Shown in pieces: positions 32,356 to 56,999 of a stretch of DNA of 64,000 bases. A program made the position numbers and the translations under genes. This DNA comes from Typhlomys cinereus (lineage: Eukaryota; Chordata; Mammalia; Rodentia; Platacanthomyidae), in NCBI GenBank assembly GCA_023101885.1, contig JALPQD010000389.1:496001-560000 (forward strand), given 5' to 3'. Under the pieces are notes generated by a model, which was not told the DNA's origin, made no database searches, and was given only the letters and a program-made list of their open reading frames with translations. Each line of letters begins with the position of its first letter. Positions within the stretch are counted from its first letter, which is position 1.

Positions 32356-34218
32356 AATAAATCCTACAACTCCATGGTCAAGAAAGATCCAAATGCAGTC
32401 AAACAGAAGCATCTGTCCCAAAGCTTCAGTGGTCTATAGCTAGAGGCCTGTGAAACCTAAAATTCAGCCTTCTGGTCTGGGCCCTGCAGGCCTAACCCTA
32501 CTAAGACTCCCCAATGCTTCTCTAGACTTTCTCCTTCCTGGGTTGGCCTCTATATCACAGGCCTTACCCCTATGGAAAACTTTTCCCTCACCTGACCATC
32601 TTCTGATTGGTCGTGCAGGGATATGTGTTAGCATAAATCTGGAAGCAGAAAGCCAAGGTATTTAGTTGGCCTTGGGGGAGCTGGGGCTCTGGTGTGAGGA
32701 GTATTCCTGATGACATTCAGAACCCGGAGGCCAGTAGTGAGGTAGACACCTGTGACTCCTCAGGGACTCAAGAGTGCTCCGGCAAAGAGGCCCTGACAGC
32801 TGAGGTTGTTAAACAACAGCATCAGAAGATAATCCCCTAGGGTTATCAGAGTGGTTTTGGAAACAGCTAGCTCAGAGCTGTCAGAGGGGCACGGCATCTC
32901 TTCACCCAGAGTAACAAAGTCTTATGACTTTTGCTAAGCCTACTTCTGGATGAGAATAACCTTTTGGAAGGTTCTGTGCCAGGACTCTCTCCTGATTGGC
33001 CTGCATATATTATTACTTCGTTGGCACTTTATAATCATTTTGCCAAAACCGTTGTGACCTGATTACAATGGAGACTTAGAAGTGCTGAGGGACTGGGGGC
33101 ATGGTTCAAGAGCTTGCCATGTAAGCCTGATGACTTGAGTTCAAATATCCAAAACCAACTCCCCAGCACTCACATAAAAGCAGGCAAAATAGTGCAACTA
33201 TCCATAATCCCAGTATGCATGAAGTGGGAGGTGGAGACGGAGAATCTCAGAAGTCTGGGCAAGCTAGACAGACTTTCACATGGTTGATGAGACCCTCTGT
33301 CAAATAAGGTGGAAATGCAAGGACTGACTTATGAAGGTTGTCTGACTTCCACATAAATGCCACGACAGTCACACCTATACATGTGCACTTACACAAAACG
33401 TGTGTGTTGTCTAATGCTTATCCCAGAACTGGTGGAAGGAGGATTAAAAGTTTGAGGTCATCCTCAAGGCTAGTTAGCCTGACTTATATGAGATTCTGTC
33501 TCAAGGAAAAGGGGTTGGGGGAAGAATTGGCTCAGTTTGCTGCATAAGCTGTAGCTTGAATTCCTAGAATTAATGCAAATGCCAGATGGGCATGGCGATC
33601 TGCCCATAATTACAGCCTCAGAAAGCAGAAAATATGTTCCCCACCTCTGGGTTTGATTCAGAAACCCAGTCTCAAGGAATAAGGGAGAAGAGATTGAGGT
33701 ATACGGACACATGTGCATCTGCACACGCATACACCTCTACACAGGAACATGCATACATGCACACTGTCTTCCAAAGCGACACAGTGCCCTCTGACACACA
33801 AACACACACGCATACACATGCAAACAACAAAAAAAGATATTTTGGAAACAAAATCCTAAGCAGGTGCGGCAACTCCCACGTGTAACTCCTGCACTCAGGA
33901 GGCAAGATGCGACCAGTTTAAGCCTGGGACAGAGTGAGGCCCCATCTGAAAGAAAAAGAACAACCAAAAACAGCGCTGAAGAGCTTGTTTCAATGAGTAA
34001 GACAGGTGCTTGTTCTGCAGGCACGGAGGACCTAGGTTTGAATCCCTAGTATCATATGAATAACTCTCACATCCCATTTCATTTCACCCTAGGCCACACG
34101 TTCATTTCCACTGAACTGCCAGTTCCATGGATGTATGTACCCAAGTCTTTGAGACCTTGAGACCTCTGCATTCCAGTTTCTTGCTTTTTTTTCTTCTGTT
34201 GTTGCTGTTTCATTTATT

Positions 34219-34332
34219 CGAGACTGGATCTTAGTTTAGCCCAGCGTGGTCTTGAACTCTTATGTAGCTAAGGCTGGTCTTGAACTTTCCATGCTCCTAT
34301 CTCTACCTTTCAAGTGCTAGGATTACAGTCCT
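34219..34332 (-). mobile_element. B1-like SINE
   Basis: The inverse B1 pattern is present: CGAGACTGGATCTTAGTTTA ... GTCTTGAACTCTTATGTAGC ... AAGTGCTAGGATTACAG. Confidence 0.65.
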
Positions 34333-34374
34333 GTAAGATCTCACCAGTAGCCCAGGTTGGCCTTGAACTTTTTT

Positions 34375-34399
34375 TTTAAGTTTATTTATTTATGTGTGT

Positions 34400-34471
<72 letters not shown>

Positions 34472-34664
34472 CGGAGGGCACTGTGTGTTTCTGTGGAGGT
34501 CCAAAGATGACTTTGGGAATCATTCTGGATTGCATCTACCTCCTCTTTGCTTCCCTCTGGGATTTTCCAGGCTCCACCTGGTGTTTTTACATAGAACCTG
34601 GGATCTAACTCAGGATCTTCTGCTTGCAAGGCAGTTTTTACCCTTAAGCTATCTCTCCAGCCCC
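34375..34664 (-). mobile_element. B2-like SINE with long (TG)n
   Basis: The - strand carries the GGCTGGAGAGATAGCTTAAG head. GCCTTGAACTTT flanks both sides (about 34362 and 34667), giving a target-site duplication. Confidence 0.85.
34393..34467 (+). repeat. (TG)n microsatellite
   Basis: About 37 TG units with one A interruption, the longest TG run in the window. Confidence 0.95.
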
Positions 34665-34839
34665 AGCCTTGAACTTTCGACAATCTTCCAACCTCAACCT
34701 AAATGCCAAGATCACAGCCTGTATCACTTCTGCTTCGTTTCTCGCTGCTCTTGACTCTCAGTACTTCTTTCCTTTTACCCCTTTCAGTCTTGTTCCCTTG
34801 TCTCAAATACTTCTTGTATATTTTGTTCTTTATGCTTGT

Positions 34840-35250
34840 CATAGGTGTCAATTTGACAGTTGAGGGTTTGATCTCTGGGCACATTTGTAGAGAATTAATC
34901 ATTGAGTTAAGCCCAGAGCAAACCTGCAAGAGATTGTTTAGCTGATGAGGAAGGCCCAGCCTATGGTGGATGGGACTAGACCCCGAACAGGTGAACAATA
35001 TACTGAGAGTTGTTTGAGGAAGTTGGCATCCTTCTGTATACTTGGCCAGACATACTGGTCTGTCAAGTAAGGATTGTCCATCTCTCAGCCGTTATGCAGT
35101 GATGGTGTGGCCAGTTCCCTCGGCCCTGGTGTTGGTGCGTGCTCTCCCGTCAAGCATGGACTAAGAACTGTAACCAGTAATCGTAAGAGAAAATAAACTC
35201 CTTGTTTCCTTATGCCATTTGATGTCATTTATCAGCAACCATGCAGGCGA
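34840..35250 (+). mobile_element. Old interspersed repeat, family uncertain
   Basis: It starts near GGTGTCAATTTGACAGTTGA, contains GAAGGCCCAGCCTATGGTGG and ends with AAAATAAACTCCTTGTTTCC ... TTTATCAGCAACC. This layout recalls a common rodent repeat that ends with an AATAAA and TTATCACAGCAAC-type segment. I cannot name the family with certainty. Confidence 0.5.
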
Positions 35251-35754
35251 ACTGCAACAGTGCTCATAAGACACCTGATTAATTTTACTCTTTTGCTTGT
35301 CTGGCCTTGAGTGCTGCAGCCTTGACAATCTTTTCAGAATGCGATTCTGGCGCTCAGCTGGAGCATACCTAGGATTTGTGGTTAAATGAATGGAGAAATG
35401 GTCACAACGCATAGTAATCAAAGGAGAGATGGACCCGGTTCATCCTTTTCGTAGTTTCATTTCATACACTAACAACAAAATATCTAGCCCAAGCAAATTA
35501 AGGGAGAAAGGATTTAGTTGACTCACAATTCCAGGTTACAACAACTCATCGCTGCATGGAAATTTCAGTGGCAGGAGCGGCTGGTCGTTTCGCATCCAAA
35601 GCAAGCGCAGAGGGCAATGAGGGTCCACTTTCCTTCACCATTCTAGACAGTTCAGGATCCCAAGCCCAGGGAAAGGTATTTCTCACTTTTAGGCTGCATC
35701 TTCCCACATGATATCTCTCAGAGGAATCTCTAGAAGCTAACTTTAATTTTTGTA

Positions 35755-36034
35755 TTCTTATAAACTTTATTTTGCATGCATGTATGCATATGCATGCGCG
35801 TGCACACATGTATGTTAGAGGACACTGCGTGTCCCTATAGAAGACCAAGGGTGACGTCAGGAATCATCCTGGAATGCTTCTACCTCCTTGCTGAAGTCTG
35901 GGATTTCCCAGGTTCCACCCACCAGGGCCAGAAGTTCAGGCCTGTGCAGTTTCTGCCTGCAGTTATAGGATCAGAACTTAAGACCTTCTGCTTGTGAGGC
36001 AGAGTTTTAACCCCTGAGCCATCTCTCCAGCCCC
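35755..36034 (-). mobile_element. B2-like SINE carrying a TGACGTCA palindrome
   Basis: The - strand has the GGCTGGAGAGATGGCTCAGG head. At 35852-35859 the usual TGACTTCA-like segment of the family reads TGACGTCA, a full CRE. Confidence 0.8.
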
Positions 36035-36075
36035 AAGAAGATAAACTTTTTATTTATATTTATTTATTTATTTCA

Positions 36076-36120
36076 AAGAGAGAAAGACAGAGAGAGAGAG
36101 AGACAGAGAGACAGAGAGAG
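36076..36120 (+). repeat. (GA)n-rich simple repeat
   Basis: AGAGAGAAAGACAGAGAGAG and following GA units. Confidence 0.85.
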
Positions 36121-36429
36121 CTCTGTGGTGGAGTCAGAGGACAACTCTCAGAAGCTGATTCTCTCTATTCACCATGTGTCTCCGGAGATCAAGCTCAGGC
36201 TGTCGGGTTTCCATACACAGGCCTTTCTTTATCTGCTGAGTAAAGATGAGACCTAGATACACTGTCTTGCTTCCTATGTATCAGGTTGGCCCGTGGTAGG
36301 AAGAGCGCACTTGCTATCAAAAAATGGTGGGAACCTCTGGAATTTGAAATGCTCCCCAGATGTCCCTATAGCGGTGCCAGGGGACACTTGGGTAACAATG
36401 TTGATTTGGGACAGGGGTGAGGACTCGCC

Positions 36430-37300
36430 ACTCGGAAACCGCGCCCCTAAAAACAATCAGTGGAAGCAAACCCAAGAGGGATTAGGGCAGAGCCAGAACA
36501 CGCCCGAGTCTGGTAGGGCTGGCCTGGAGCCCAGGAGAAAATCCAAGGAGCTGCGTGGGACCCGGTGTCATGAGCCTCCGGGCCGGAGGCGGCAGCAGCG
36601 GGCTGCAGACTTGGTACATTGTAGCGGCGCTGGCGGGCGCAGTGTAGCCAGCGCGCAGGGTACAATGTAGCGGCGTCCAGGTGAGCGGCGAGCGGTCTGG
36701 GCAAGCGGCGGGGGGTCTGGTGGGCGAGCAAGGGGGGTTCGGGCTCGAGACGCCCTGGCTGTCTCGCGGGACTCCAGGATCCGGTTTCTTAGGTGAGCGC
36801 CCAGGGCGCGCAGCCCGCAGGGACCACGGGCAGGACTTGGACCCTTGGCTCCGGGTTGCCGCCTGCTCCCCTCCTACCCCCAACTCCTGGGCAGGGTCTT
36901 GGTGACCCCGGCGGCCTCGCACTCGTGAGACCCGGCCTAGCACCCTCGGTGGGAACCTGCCCCGCGGGTGGCTGCCAGCGGATGAAATGGGATTCGAGGC
37001 CCAAGGGCCCGCAGGCTGCTGGCCCTCTGCGAGTTGGGGCTGTTTTGAACCTCCGATTCGGCGTCTGTGGCGTGTGCGCGGGTGCCTGAGAGCCCTGGAG
37101 CCTCCTCGGAGGGAATTCGCGGTGCTGGGTGCGGAGATGCAGCAGGCGGTTCCGGAGTCATCGGTGGCCGGGATGGCACCCTGTCCTTGCTCGGCCAGGT
37201 TGTCCTGAACCGCCTTGTTCCACAGTGTCACCTGCTAGACGGTTTTTGGCGGCTGAGCCCGCGGCGGCTCTCCAGAGGCTTCCAGTGTCCTGGGTAACCC
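36430..37300. promoter_or_regulatory. Def8: CpG-rich region, probable Def8 promoter
   Basis: A sharp rise in GC and CpG content about 5 kb upstream of the Def8 start-codon exon, with GC-rich motifs and no ORF resembling a known protein. The human gene has its 5' end in an equivalent position. Confidence 0.7.
36594..36680 (+). other. Def8: Candidate non-coding exon 1 of Def8
   Basis: The segment ends CGGCGTCCAG|GTGAGCGG, a strong donor at 36681 in the CpG island. It contains two copies of GTACA(T/A)TGTAGCGGCG, at 36614-36629 and 36660-36675. The transcription start and the splice partner are not visible. Confidence 0.4.
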
Positions 37301-38299
37301 ACATCCTGGGCTTTTTTTCAATTGCCAGATTGGTGGTTCTCTCAGGGGAGGACTTTTCAGTGGGCATGGGTAGGGTAGCGATTCCCGATCTCCCCTTCAG
37401 CCTCCTCTTCTTCCCGCTCCTTTTGGAGGCCAAGCCTGAACTCTTGGGGGCAGGGAGGGAGCTGGCGCTGTTCTCAAAACCAGCTGCTGCTCTCTGTGGC
37501 TTGGGTTGGGACTGGGATGACATCTGTTTGGCCGCAGTGGACAGGTTGCATTTGCTAACCCGCCTACAGAAAAACTAGACGGGCAGATGGACTCCATGAC
37601 TTCATTCTTCCGTTGCTTTGTGCCAGACAATGTCGGAAGCGCTGCTCAGCAGGTGAACACGGAGCGCTCTTCCTGGGAGACAAAGCCGAGGAGAGCTGCT
37701 GGGACGTGTTCTTGCCAGGCCATCTGCCTTTGAGCCATATTCTAAAGCATCAGGAGCCTCGAAGGAAGGTTTCAGGCCTGTACCTTCCTCCACCTCAGTC
37801 CTTTTTTTTTTTTTTTTTTTTTTTAAATAGGGTGCTCACCATGTGATGTCAGCCCAACTCAGGTTTCTAGTGTTACTATCCTACACACCCAACTCTCCCC
37901 TATCCCAAGACAAGAGCACAGGGCCGTGGAGTTCACTGCTGCGGGAACTAGACTTCAGAGGTGTCCGAGTTTCTAACTGTATTGATAACAGCAATTAATT
38001 GTTACTTTTGTTTCTTGGGTGTTTATTATATACTGTCAGAACAAAACTGGTTTTAAGAAGCTCAGGCTGCTACAAAAGATAAAGTACAGACATTTTATTG
38101 GACTTTTCAAAGGGTCTGGAGAGTGTTAGTCATGAGTTTATAATTTTTAAAAAGAAACATCTTGATCATTGTTTAAGTGGATTTTCCCATGTGAAAATGT
38201 AGATAGGCACCTGCAGCACCCTGTGTCTGGTGACTTTCCTTTGTCACTAAGGGGATGGGCGTCACATACAGTTCTGACAAGGGAGGGGAGGAGCTGGGT

Positions 38300-38562
38300 G
38301 AGTAAAAGGTGTGTGTGTGTTTGTGCGTGTGTTTGTGTGTGTGGATACTGTGCCTATGAAAGCCCAGGATGACTTGGAATCATTCTGGATTGCTCTACTT
38401 CTTTATTGCTTTGTTCTGGGTTTCCCAAGACTTCCCTTTCCAGGGCTGGAAGTGCAGGTCTCGCCATTTCTGCCCAGTGTTTTTATGTGGGATCCATGAT
38501 CTGACCTTAGGTCCTTCTGCTTGCAAAGGCAAAGGTTTAATCCCTGAACCATCTCTCCAGCC
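38300..38562 (-). mobile_element. B2-like SINE, older subfamily
   Basis: The - strand reads GGCTGGAGAGATGGTTCAGG. The body has the AATCCAGAATGATTCCAAGT segment. Confidence 0.75.
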
Positions 38563-39429
38563 TGCCCTGTTGTTTTATCACTACGAGGTGATTGGCATGA
38601 TCTGTCATGCCAGTCTTTTTTGACTGCAAAAGACAGAACTCTCTCTTTCAACAGTGGTGTAAAAGGAAGCTTATTTCTGCCTTGAATGAAATTTAGTGAT
38701 GAACAGCTCAGGGCTCAGGTAGGATTACCTGAGATCTTGTTCCTTGACCTTCCTCATTCCTGACCTCTTAAGTCATAGTTCCGGGGAGTTGCTCCAGCTC
38801 CACCTACTAAATCTATGTTGCAGTCCGAGGAATTAGGAAAGGCTAGAGAGGAATTCTAGAAGTCTTGAATGATTTCATTCTGCTACCATTCTGTTAGTCA
38901 GAACACAGCCATATTACCAGGCATAAGAGCAGGAAGACTGGAAAATCATATGACGCAGAACAAAAAACAAAAATGAAAGTTCCACACTCAAAGCGAAGGG
39001 TTGAGGGACCAGTTTAATGTCTCCAGCAATCTAGTTCTTCCCTAGGACACCTGGGAGATGTCGGGCAGTAGGTGGTTTGCCTCTGAGTGCAGTCCTCTGT
39101 ATGACCTGCCCTGTGTTCCCTTGAGTCTTGTTTTGGCCCAGGTGCAGCCAGTTCCTGTGGCTTCCCACCATCCCCAAACAGCACAGGGCCCACAGGCAGC
39201 TGGGGTGTCTAGCCAGGGCGTCTAGCCCTGGTGGGGATCCCTGCAGAGTATTGAAGTTCTGTACTGTACCGTACGTACAGATCTCAGTTCTTCAATCGAC
39301 TTGGTGGAGACTGGGCAGATCCAGCACCTCTGAGCTTAGTTCGCTTGTCTTTTAGGTGAAGGAGTGGGGGTAATGCAGGTTCTTGAGGTCTTTATTTAGT
39401 GTACATGTGCCTGGGTAAGTGTGTAAGCA

Positions 39430-39461
<32 letters not shown>

Positions 39462-39573
39462 TGTATGAGGGACCAAGGGTAACTTGGGACATGGGATTCA
39501 AACTCAGGACCTTCTGCTTGTGAGGTAGAGTCTTAACTCCTGAGCCATCTCTTTAGCTCTCTTTGAGGTCTTA

Positions 39574-40143
39574 TGTCCAGATTCTTGTGTTTGGGAATTG
39601 AAGATCGAAACCAGAACACGTGTAGAAGATTAAGACAGAGTTCATTAGAGGAGAGAAAGAACAGAACTCAGAGACTTTGACTCCACAAGGGGCAAAGAGA
39701 GCCATCTACTCTGAAATATGGCATTCTCGTATCTAGGGGTTGAAGCAGAAGAGCAGCGTAAGAGGATTAGAGGAAAGCAAGAAAAGAACTCACAGTCTCA
39801 AGACATGGAGTCCTGTGAAGGACAAGGAAGCCAATGATGGTTGCCAGGGTCAGGGTATTTATACGTTAGGGGCCGGTGGCTTTTCCTCATTGGTTAACTT
39901 CAGTTTCTGCAAACCGGATGGGAGCTTTTGGCCCTCTACATCTCATTGGTCTGTTCATATTGGAGCCTAACCCAGTTAATCTTGTGGCTGATCTAATGGT
40001 AGAGCTTCTTTACAATGGAGAGGTAATCTCCATATCCTTTCATAAACAGAGAATTGGGGAAAGTTGGAGACTTTATTTCTGTGAAGGATTAGAGTCAGTG
40101 CCTCCACATTAACAGTGCGTGTTCCTTTAGGGTAATCCCAGCA
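39574..40143 (-). mobile_element. LTR-like element, copy 1 (endogenous retrovirus-derived)
   Basis: It aligns by eye along nearly its whole length with 40989-41495. The + strand begins TGTCCAGATTCTTGTGTTTG and ends GGTAATCCCAGCA, so the - strand runs TG...CA. On the - strand, inverted CCAAT-type motifs (from + TCATTGGTTAACTTCAG) precede a T/A-rich stretch. The copy is diverged and non-coding. Confidence 0.65.
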
Positions 40144-40988
40144 AGGGGGGGGGATGGCTTTTGAAGACACTCAAAGATCTCCTAGCATAGCTGCTTTAAA
40201 ACTGCCTAAAGGGAGAGAAGTTACAGGTCTTAATTCTAACTAAAATAGGCGTAGAGAAAGCAATCTAGCCTCCAGACACTCACTACACCTCTCCAAAAAT
40301 CACCTTCCAAATGCCTGTTGTAATGGCAAACTTATCCAGAGTTTATTTTGTGCTCAATGTCTGTGAACTAATTTCACACTCACACTTCTCAGTGAAGAAA
40401 CAGACAGAAGGAGGCCATGGAATGTGGTACAACTAGTAACATGGGGCAGCCGCATTCCAAACTGCCTTTGTGCTCTTAAGACACAGACTCTTCCTTCTTG
40501 GAGGGCCCACCAATCCCATGTTCTTAAAGTGGGCCGAGTCCCTGCTAGAGGGAAACGTGGCCACTGATCCTGATTTCTGATAGGTGGAAGCTCGGCATTT
40601 TGTGCCTGCTTTTTTTTGAGATCTCAGGGCATGAAGCCGGAGGAATAATTCAGGCAGTGTGGTTCTGAAACAGGATTGGAACCTAGGTCCAAGAGGCTTC
40701 AGTAGACCCTAGAATTTAGATTGTTGCTGGGCCCTGGGAAGGATGCTTGGGTCATCCTGCCACTGTCAGGACAAGGACTGGCCTTGGCCTGGATTCCAGA
40801 GCATTCATTGGTGAGCACTCTAACAGGGATGGTATTTTCAGGGTACTCTGTTAGGAAAGGAACACCTTGCATGAGGGGGTAAGACTGAGGACCTAGAAGT
40901 AGTCCATCAGCAAGTGTCTGGGTGGACTGGGGCTGAGTTAATCAAGTCCTGCCTGAGGCCTACTATGTGTTCCTGCGTGGGGGTGGGT

Positions 40989-41495
40989 TGTCCAGGTTCT
41001 TGTGTTTGGGAGTTGAAGATTGAGATCCGAACACATGTAGAGGATTAAGGCAGATTTTATTGGAGGAGAGAAAAAATGGAACTCATGGACATGGAGTCTG
41101 TGAGGGGCAAGGAAGCTGAAAAGAACTCACGGACACCAGGACATGGAGACCGTGAAGGGCAAGAGAACCAAAGATGGCTGGCAGGGTCAGGGGTTATGTA
41201 TAGGATTAGGCAGACTCAGGAAAAAGTGACTTTTCCTTATTGGTTAGTTCAGTTTCTGCAAACCTGATTGGAGCTTTTGGTCCACTACATGTCATTAGTC
41301 TGATTATATCGGGGCTCAGCTCAATCAATTTTGTGTTAGACCTCATGGTTGAGCTGTATCTTTTGAGCAATTTAACTTATCTGAAATGAAGAGCTCGTTT
41401 CCTCTCATACACAGAGTGGGGGGAGTTGGCACCTTTGTCTCTGTGGAGGATTTGAACAGATTAGTAGGGTGAGTTTCTCCAGGATAATCCCAGCG
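40989..41495 (-). mobile_element. LTR-like element, copy 2
   Basis: The - strand shows an LTR-like order: AACCAATAAGG (CCAAT box), CCTATACATAA (TATA-like), then TCCAATAAAATCTGCC (poly(A) signal) near the end at CTGGACA. It is in the same orientation as copy 1, 845 bp apart. No primer-binding site or retroviral reading frame was seen between the copies. Confidence 0.7.
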
Positions 41496-41762
41496 CCGGA
41501 TTCACTTCCAAGACCTTCACGCATGTTCCAAACCTGCCTGACTCTCAGGGTTAGAGTCCGGTAGTGCCTGGAGCTAAAGGCACCTGTGTGGGAGGCAGGA
41601 TCTTGGGTTTCACACTCACTGGCTGACGTGTCTGGGCCAGCCCTCATCACTGGGGAGTCTACTAAGAGAGCCACCAGTGGAGCCTGGGTTTGGGGAGAGC
41701 TAAGCATTGAGGTTGCCTTGTGGGGCTGCCCCCAGCCTCCAGGAAGTGAAGGAGGCACATGA

Positions 41763-54098
<12,336 letters not shown>

Positions 54099-55050
54099 AG
54101 CACTGGGGGACACCACTGAACACCACCTCTGTCCTCTGGCTCCCACCCCGCTGGCATTTCCAAAGTCAGGTGTTCGATCTGCTCTGGGACCCCTGGGTGC
54201 ATCCCCCAGGCCTCTACCTCTGATGGGAAAGAAGGAGGTGGCTAGTACCCACCAGGACTCTCATTCCCCAGGTGCTTGCTGGGACTTGGAACACCTGTAT
54301 TTCTGGCTGTTAAGGGGGTGCACTGCTGTAAGGGGAAAGATGCTGTCTCTGCCCCATCGTGTGACTCCTTGGGTGTGGGGGATCCTGGGTCTGAGAAGTA
54401 GGGTAGTCACAGTCTCACAGCATGGAATCCCCCAGGTCTTTACAGCCAGGATTCCTTCTGGGTCCTGAACATGCCCCTGCTCTTGCCCAGGCTACCCCCA
54501 CAGCTGGTCAGATCAAGACCCCTAGAGGCTTCCGAGGTATCAAGACCCCTAGAGGCTTCGGAGGTATGGCTAGTGAGATGAGAGAATGTCTATGTTCTGA
54601 GTTTTAGCTGTGACATGTATGGCTTGCATTCTACCTACATGGTCCCACCTCCCAGCACCTTGTCTCTGTGGACGCTTCAGGTGGTCCCCAGCTGGCTGTT
54701 CACACCTATGTCCCATGGACCTGCCCCGGGCCCTGAGGTTGTTTTCGTTGTTTTTCCTGCCCTTTTTATATGATAGAGAGGTAAGGCGGCTGTGGGGTTT
54801 TTCGTGGGTGGATGTATCTTGACCTGCCCTAGTCTAGCCTACTTTATTGTGGTGCACTGAGCTGGGCAGCTGGGGACCCAGCCTAAGGAAAATGTCCCAA
54901 TTTCCAGGTATATAGAAGGGACTGTGTCCCTAGGGGAAGGTCCAGGTCAGATGTAGTTGGCCTGTGTGGCGCTTCTGGGACCAGATTTGCTTTTGGAGGT
55001 TTGTTTTGCTGATGCAGTGCTCTGATTAAAGATGATGCCAGAGATTTTTG
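54099..55050 (+). other. Def8: Def8 3' UTR
   Basis: About 950 nt, free of SINEs. It contains a 27-bp perfect-to-near-perfect tandem duplication at 54512-54565 (ATCAAGACCCCTAGAGGCTT unit; one mismatch) and the ATTAAA below. Confidence 0.65.
55025..55030 (+). terminator. Def8: Probable Def8 poly(A) signal ATTAAA
   Basis: ATTAAA, followed within 30 nt by the GT-rich TTTTTGGTTTGGGGT. No earlier AATAAA was seen after the stop codon. Confidence 0.6.
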
Positions 55051-56418
55051 GTTTGGGGTCCTAGGCCAAGAGGGACTCCCAAGCAGGAGGCCTATAGCCC
55101 ACAGAAGATGATCTTGGGAGGTAGACAAGCCCCACACTCTGCCTCCACACTTGACCGCCTCAGATCCTGTGGCTTCGGTGCGTGTTGGGGGTGGAGAGCT
55201 CAGAACATGGATGCTGTTTTCTTCCCAGGGAAGCCGAGGTCACTTGCACCTGTCCCTGTCCCCTTGCTATGTGTTTGCTGCTGTTGAATCCATGGGGACT
55301 GGGCAGAGAGCAGGGAGTGGCACAGCTCCTATGTCCCTTGTCTTTGAAAGGTCGAAGAAGGGGCACCACAACCAGCAGGGTGCAGCTTAGCTTTCTGGCC
55401 CGTCCATGGAGATGGACATAGCACCACCTTCTTCTTGCTCCTCTGTAATGTCAGGTGACTTTTTGGCAAGGCTCTTGATGTCTTTTCTGTTTCAATTTCC
55501 CCATCTGGAAAATGGGGACAGTGGTCTTGACCTACCTCAGGGTGGAACAGAGAGAAGCCCTTTAGGAAGTATCATGTGGGTTAGCCGCAGGTCCCTGTCC
55601 TTTTTCTTCTTTGGGACTGAAGAGGGGGTTAGAGGCCAAATGTCATTTCTCTACACCCTAGGTCTGTGCATTACTCATTCTACATCACATTAGTTGTCAT
55701 GTGGCTGTGGGTCCTTTCTGAATCTTCTGTGTAATCACCGTCACATTATTGCAGCTATAAATCACCATGTCTAAAGAAAATACTGGTAGTGTGGAATTTG
55801 TTGGACACTTTGGCCCCTTTATATAATACACGCCTAAACCTTCTTAATACCTTCTCTCCTAAGACCTCACGTCTACTTGCTCCTTAATGACACAGATTTT
55901 GACAGAATCATATATGGGTCATTCTATGGGTCTATAGCATGTAAGAAGAACCTGGCCAAGAGCAGAAACCCATTTATATAGTCAGCACCTTACAGAATGT
56001 TGTATGGTTGCACATATGTATGTATGGGACCAGGCTGACCCTAAGAAGGTCTAGTTACAACAATGATGATGTCTCAGTCTCATTAATTGTGCTATCTAGA
56101 CTTCTGTGGTGCTGAGTCTAGGACAAAAATAGAGTAAGATGATATACAAGCCAAATATAGGTATATAGCTTCCACTTTCAGATAAAGTAATACTAATTCC
56201 TTGGGAGAAACATTTATATGACAATGTATAGAAAAGTTGCCTGATTTCTCTTAGTCTTCATTAGGGTGAGATGGATACCCACACATGCCTCCTGGAGGTC
56301 AGAATTTTAGGGAACATGTAACACTGTGCCTGGAATGCAGAAATAGGAGCTATGTCTCTCTAGAGTATTCTCATTGAAGAGATTGTTTTATTTAAGCAAT
56401 CCGAAACTTGCCAGTCTT

Positions 56419-56673
56419 TTTTAAAAAAAAACCTAAAGTGTGTGTGTGTATCAGAGAGCACTGTGTGTGTACCTGTGGAAGACCAAGGGTGACATTGGGA
56501 ATCATCCTGGATCGCCTCTACCCACTTCTTGCTTCTCTCTGTGATTTCCCAGACTCCGCCCACCAGAGCACTGCTGTTTCCGCCTGGTATTTTTATGTGG
56601 GATTTGGGATTTGAACTCAGGATCTTTTGTTTGTGAGGCAGAGTCGTAACCCTTGAGCCACCTTTTCCAGCCC
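56419..56673 (-). mobile_element. B2-like SINE with 15-bp target-site duplication
   Basis: AAACTTGCCAGTCTT occurs at 56404-56418 and 56674-56688. The - strand carries the GGCTGGAAAAGGTGGCTCAA head. Confidence 0.9.
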
Positions 56674-56999
56674 AAACTTGCCAGTCTTATAATTATGGCA
56701 TATTCATCAAGAATTTCATTTTAGTTCCTGGGGACGTTATCTGTCTTCACAAGCAGGACAGAGGAAAGTATCCCTGCTGCAGTTCAAGGCCATTCCTCTT
56801 ATCCTTGAATAGAAGTTTTTATTTTTTTTAAGCAGAGTTGGAGTTTATCAAAATATTTTTAATACAGATTTTAAGCTCTAGGGTTAAGAGAAAGAAAAGC
56901 ACTCAGGAAGAAAGTAAGACACACCTGAGAGTGCGAATACAGTAGTTCAGCTCATAGAGTGCTTCTCTAGCACACACAAGGAAGTAGTTGATCCCGGGC

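Larger units (their letters stand above)
29700..36590. other. Tubb3-Def8 intergenic region, no gene seen
   Basis: It is rich in SINEs (about 30436-30714, 32048-32355, 34375-34664, 35755-36034), simple repeats, and an old interspersed repeat at about 34840-35250. It also contains a perfect CTCF core and a 23-bp palindrome. The reading frames present are short or lie inside repeats. Confidence 0.75.

Noticed and set aside
35161..35421. 86-codon - strand frame with a basic stretch (APAERQNRILKRLSRLQ)
   Set aside because: It suggested a ribosomal-protein pseudogene, but I could match it to no family. Part of it overlaps an interspersed repeat.
37570..37652. Possible second non-coding Def8 exon between CCTACAG and AG|GTGAAC
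   Set aside because: The polypyrimidine tract is weak and there is no conserved content to support it. Left out of the gene model.
39257..39282. GTAC-rich near-palindrome (CTGTACTGTACCGTACGTAC)
   Set aside because: The arms are only six bases and the middle is asymmetric. It could easily occur by chance.
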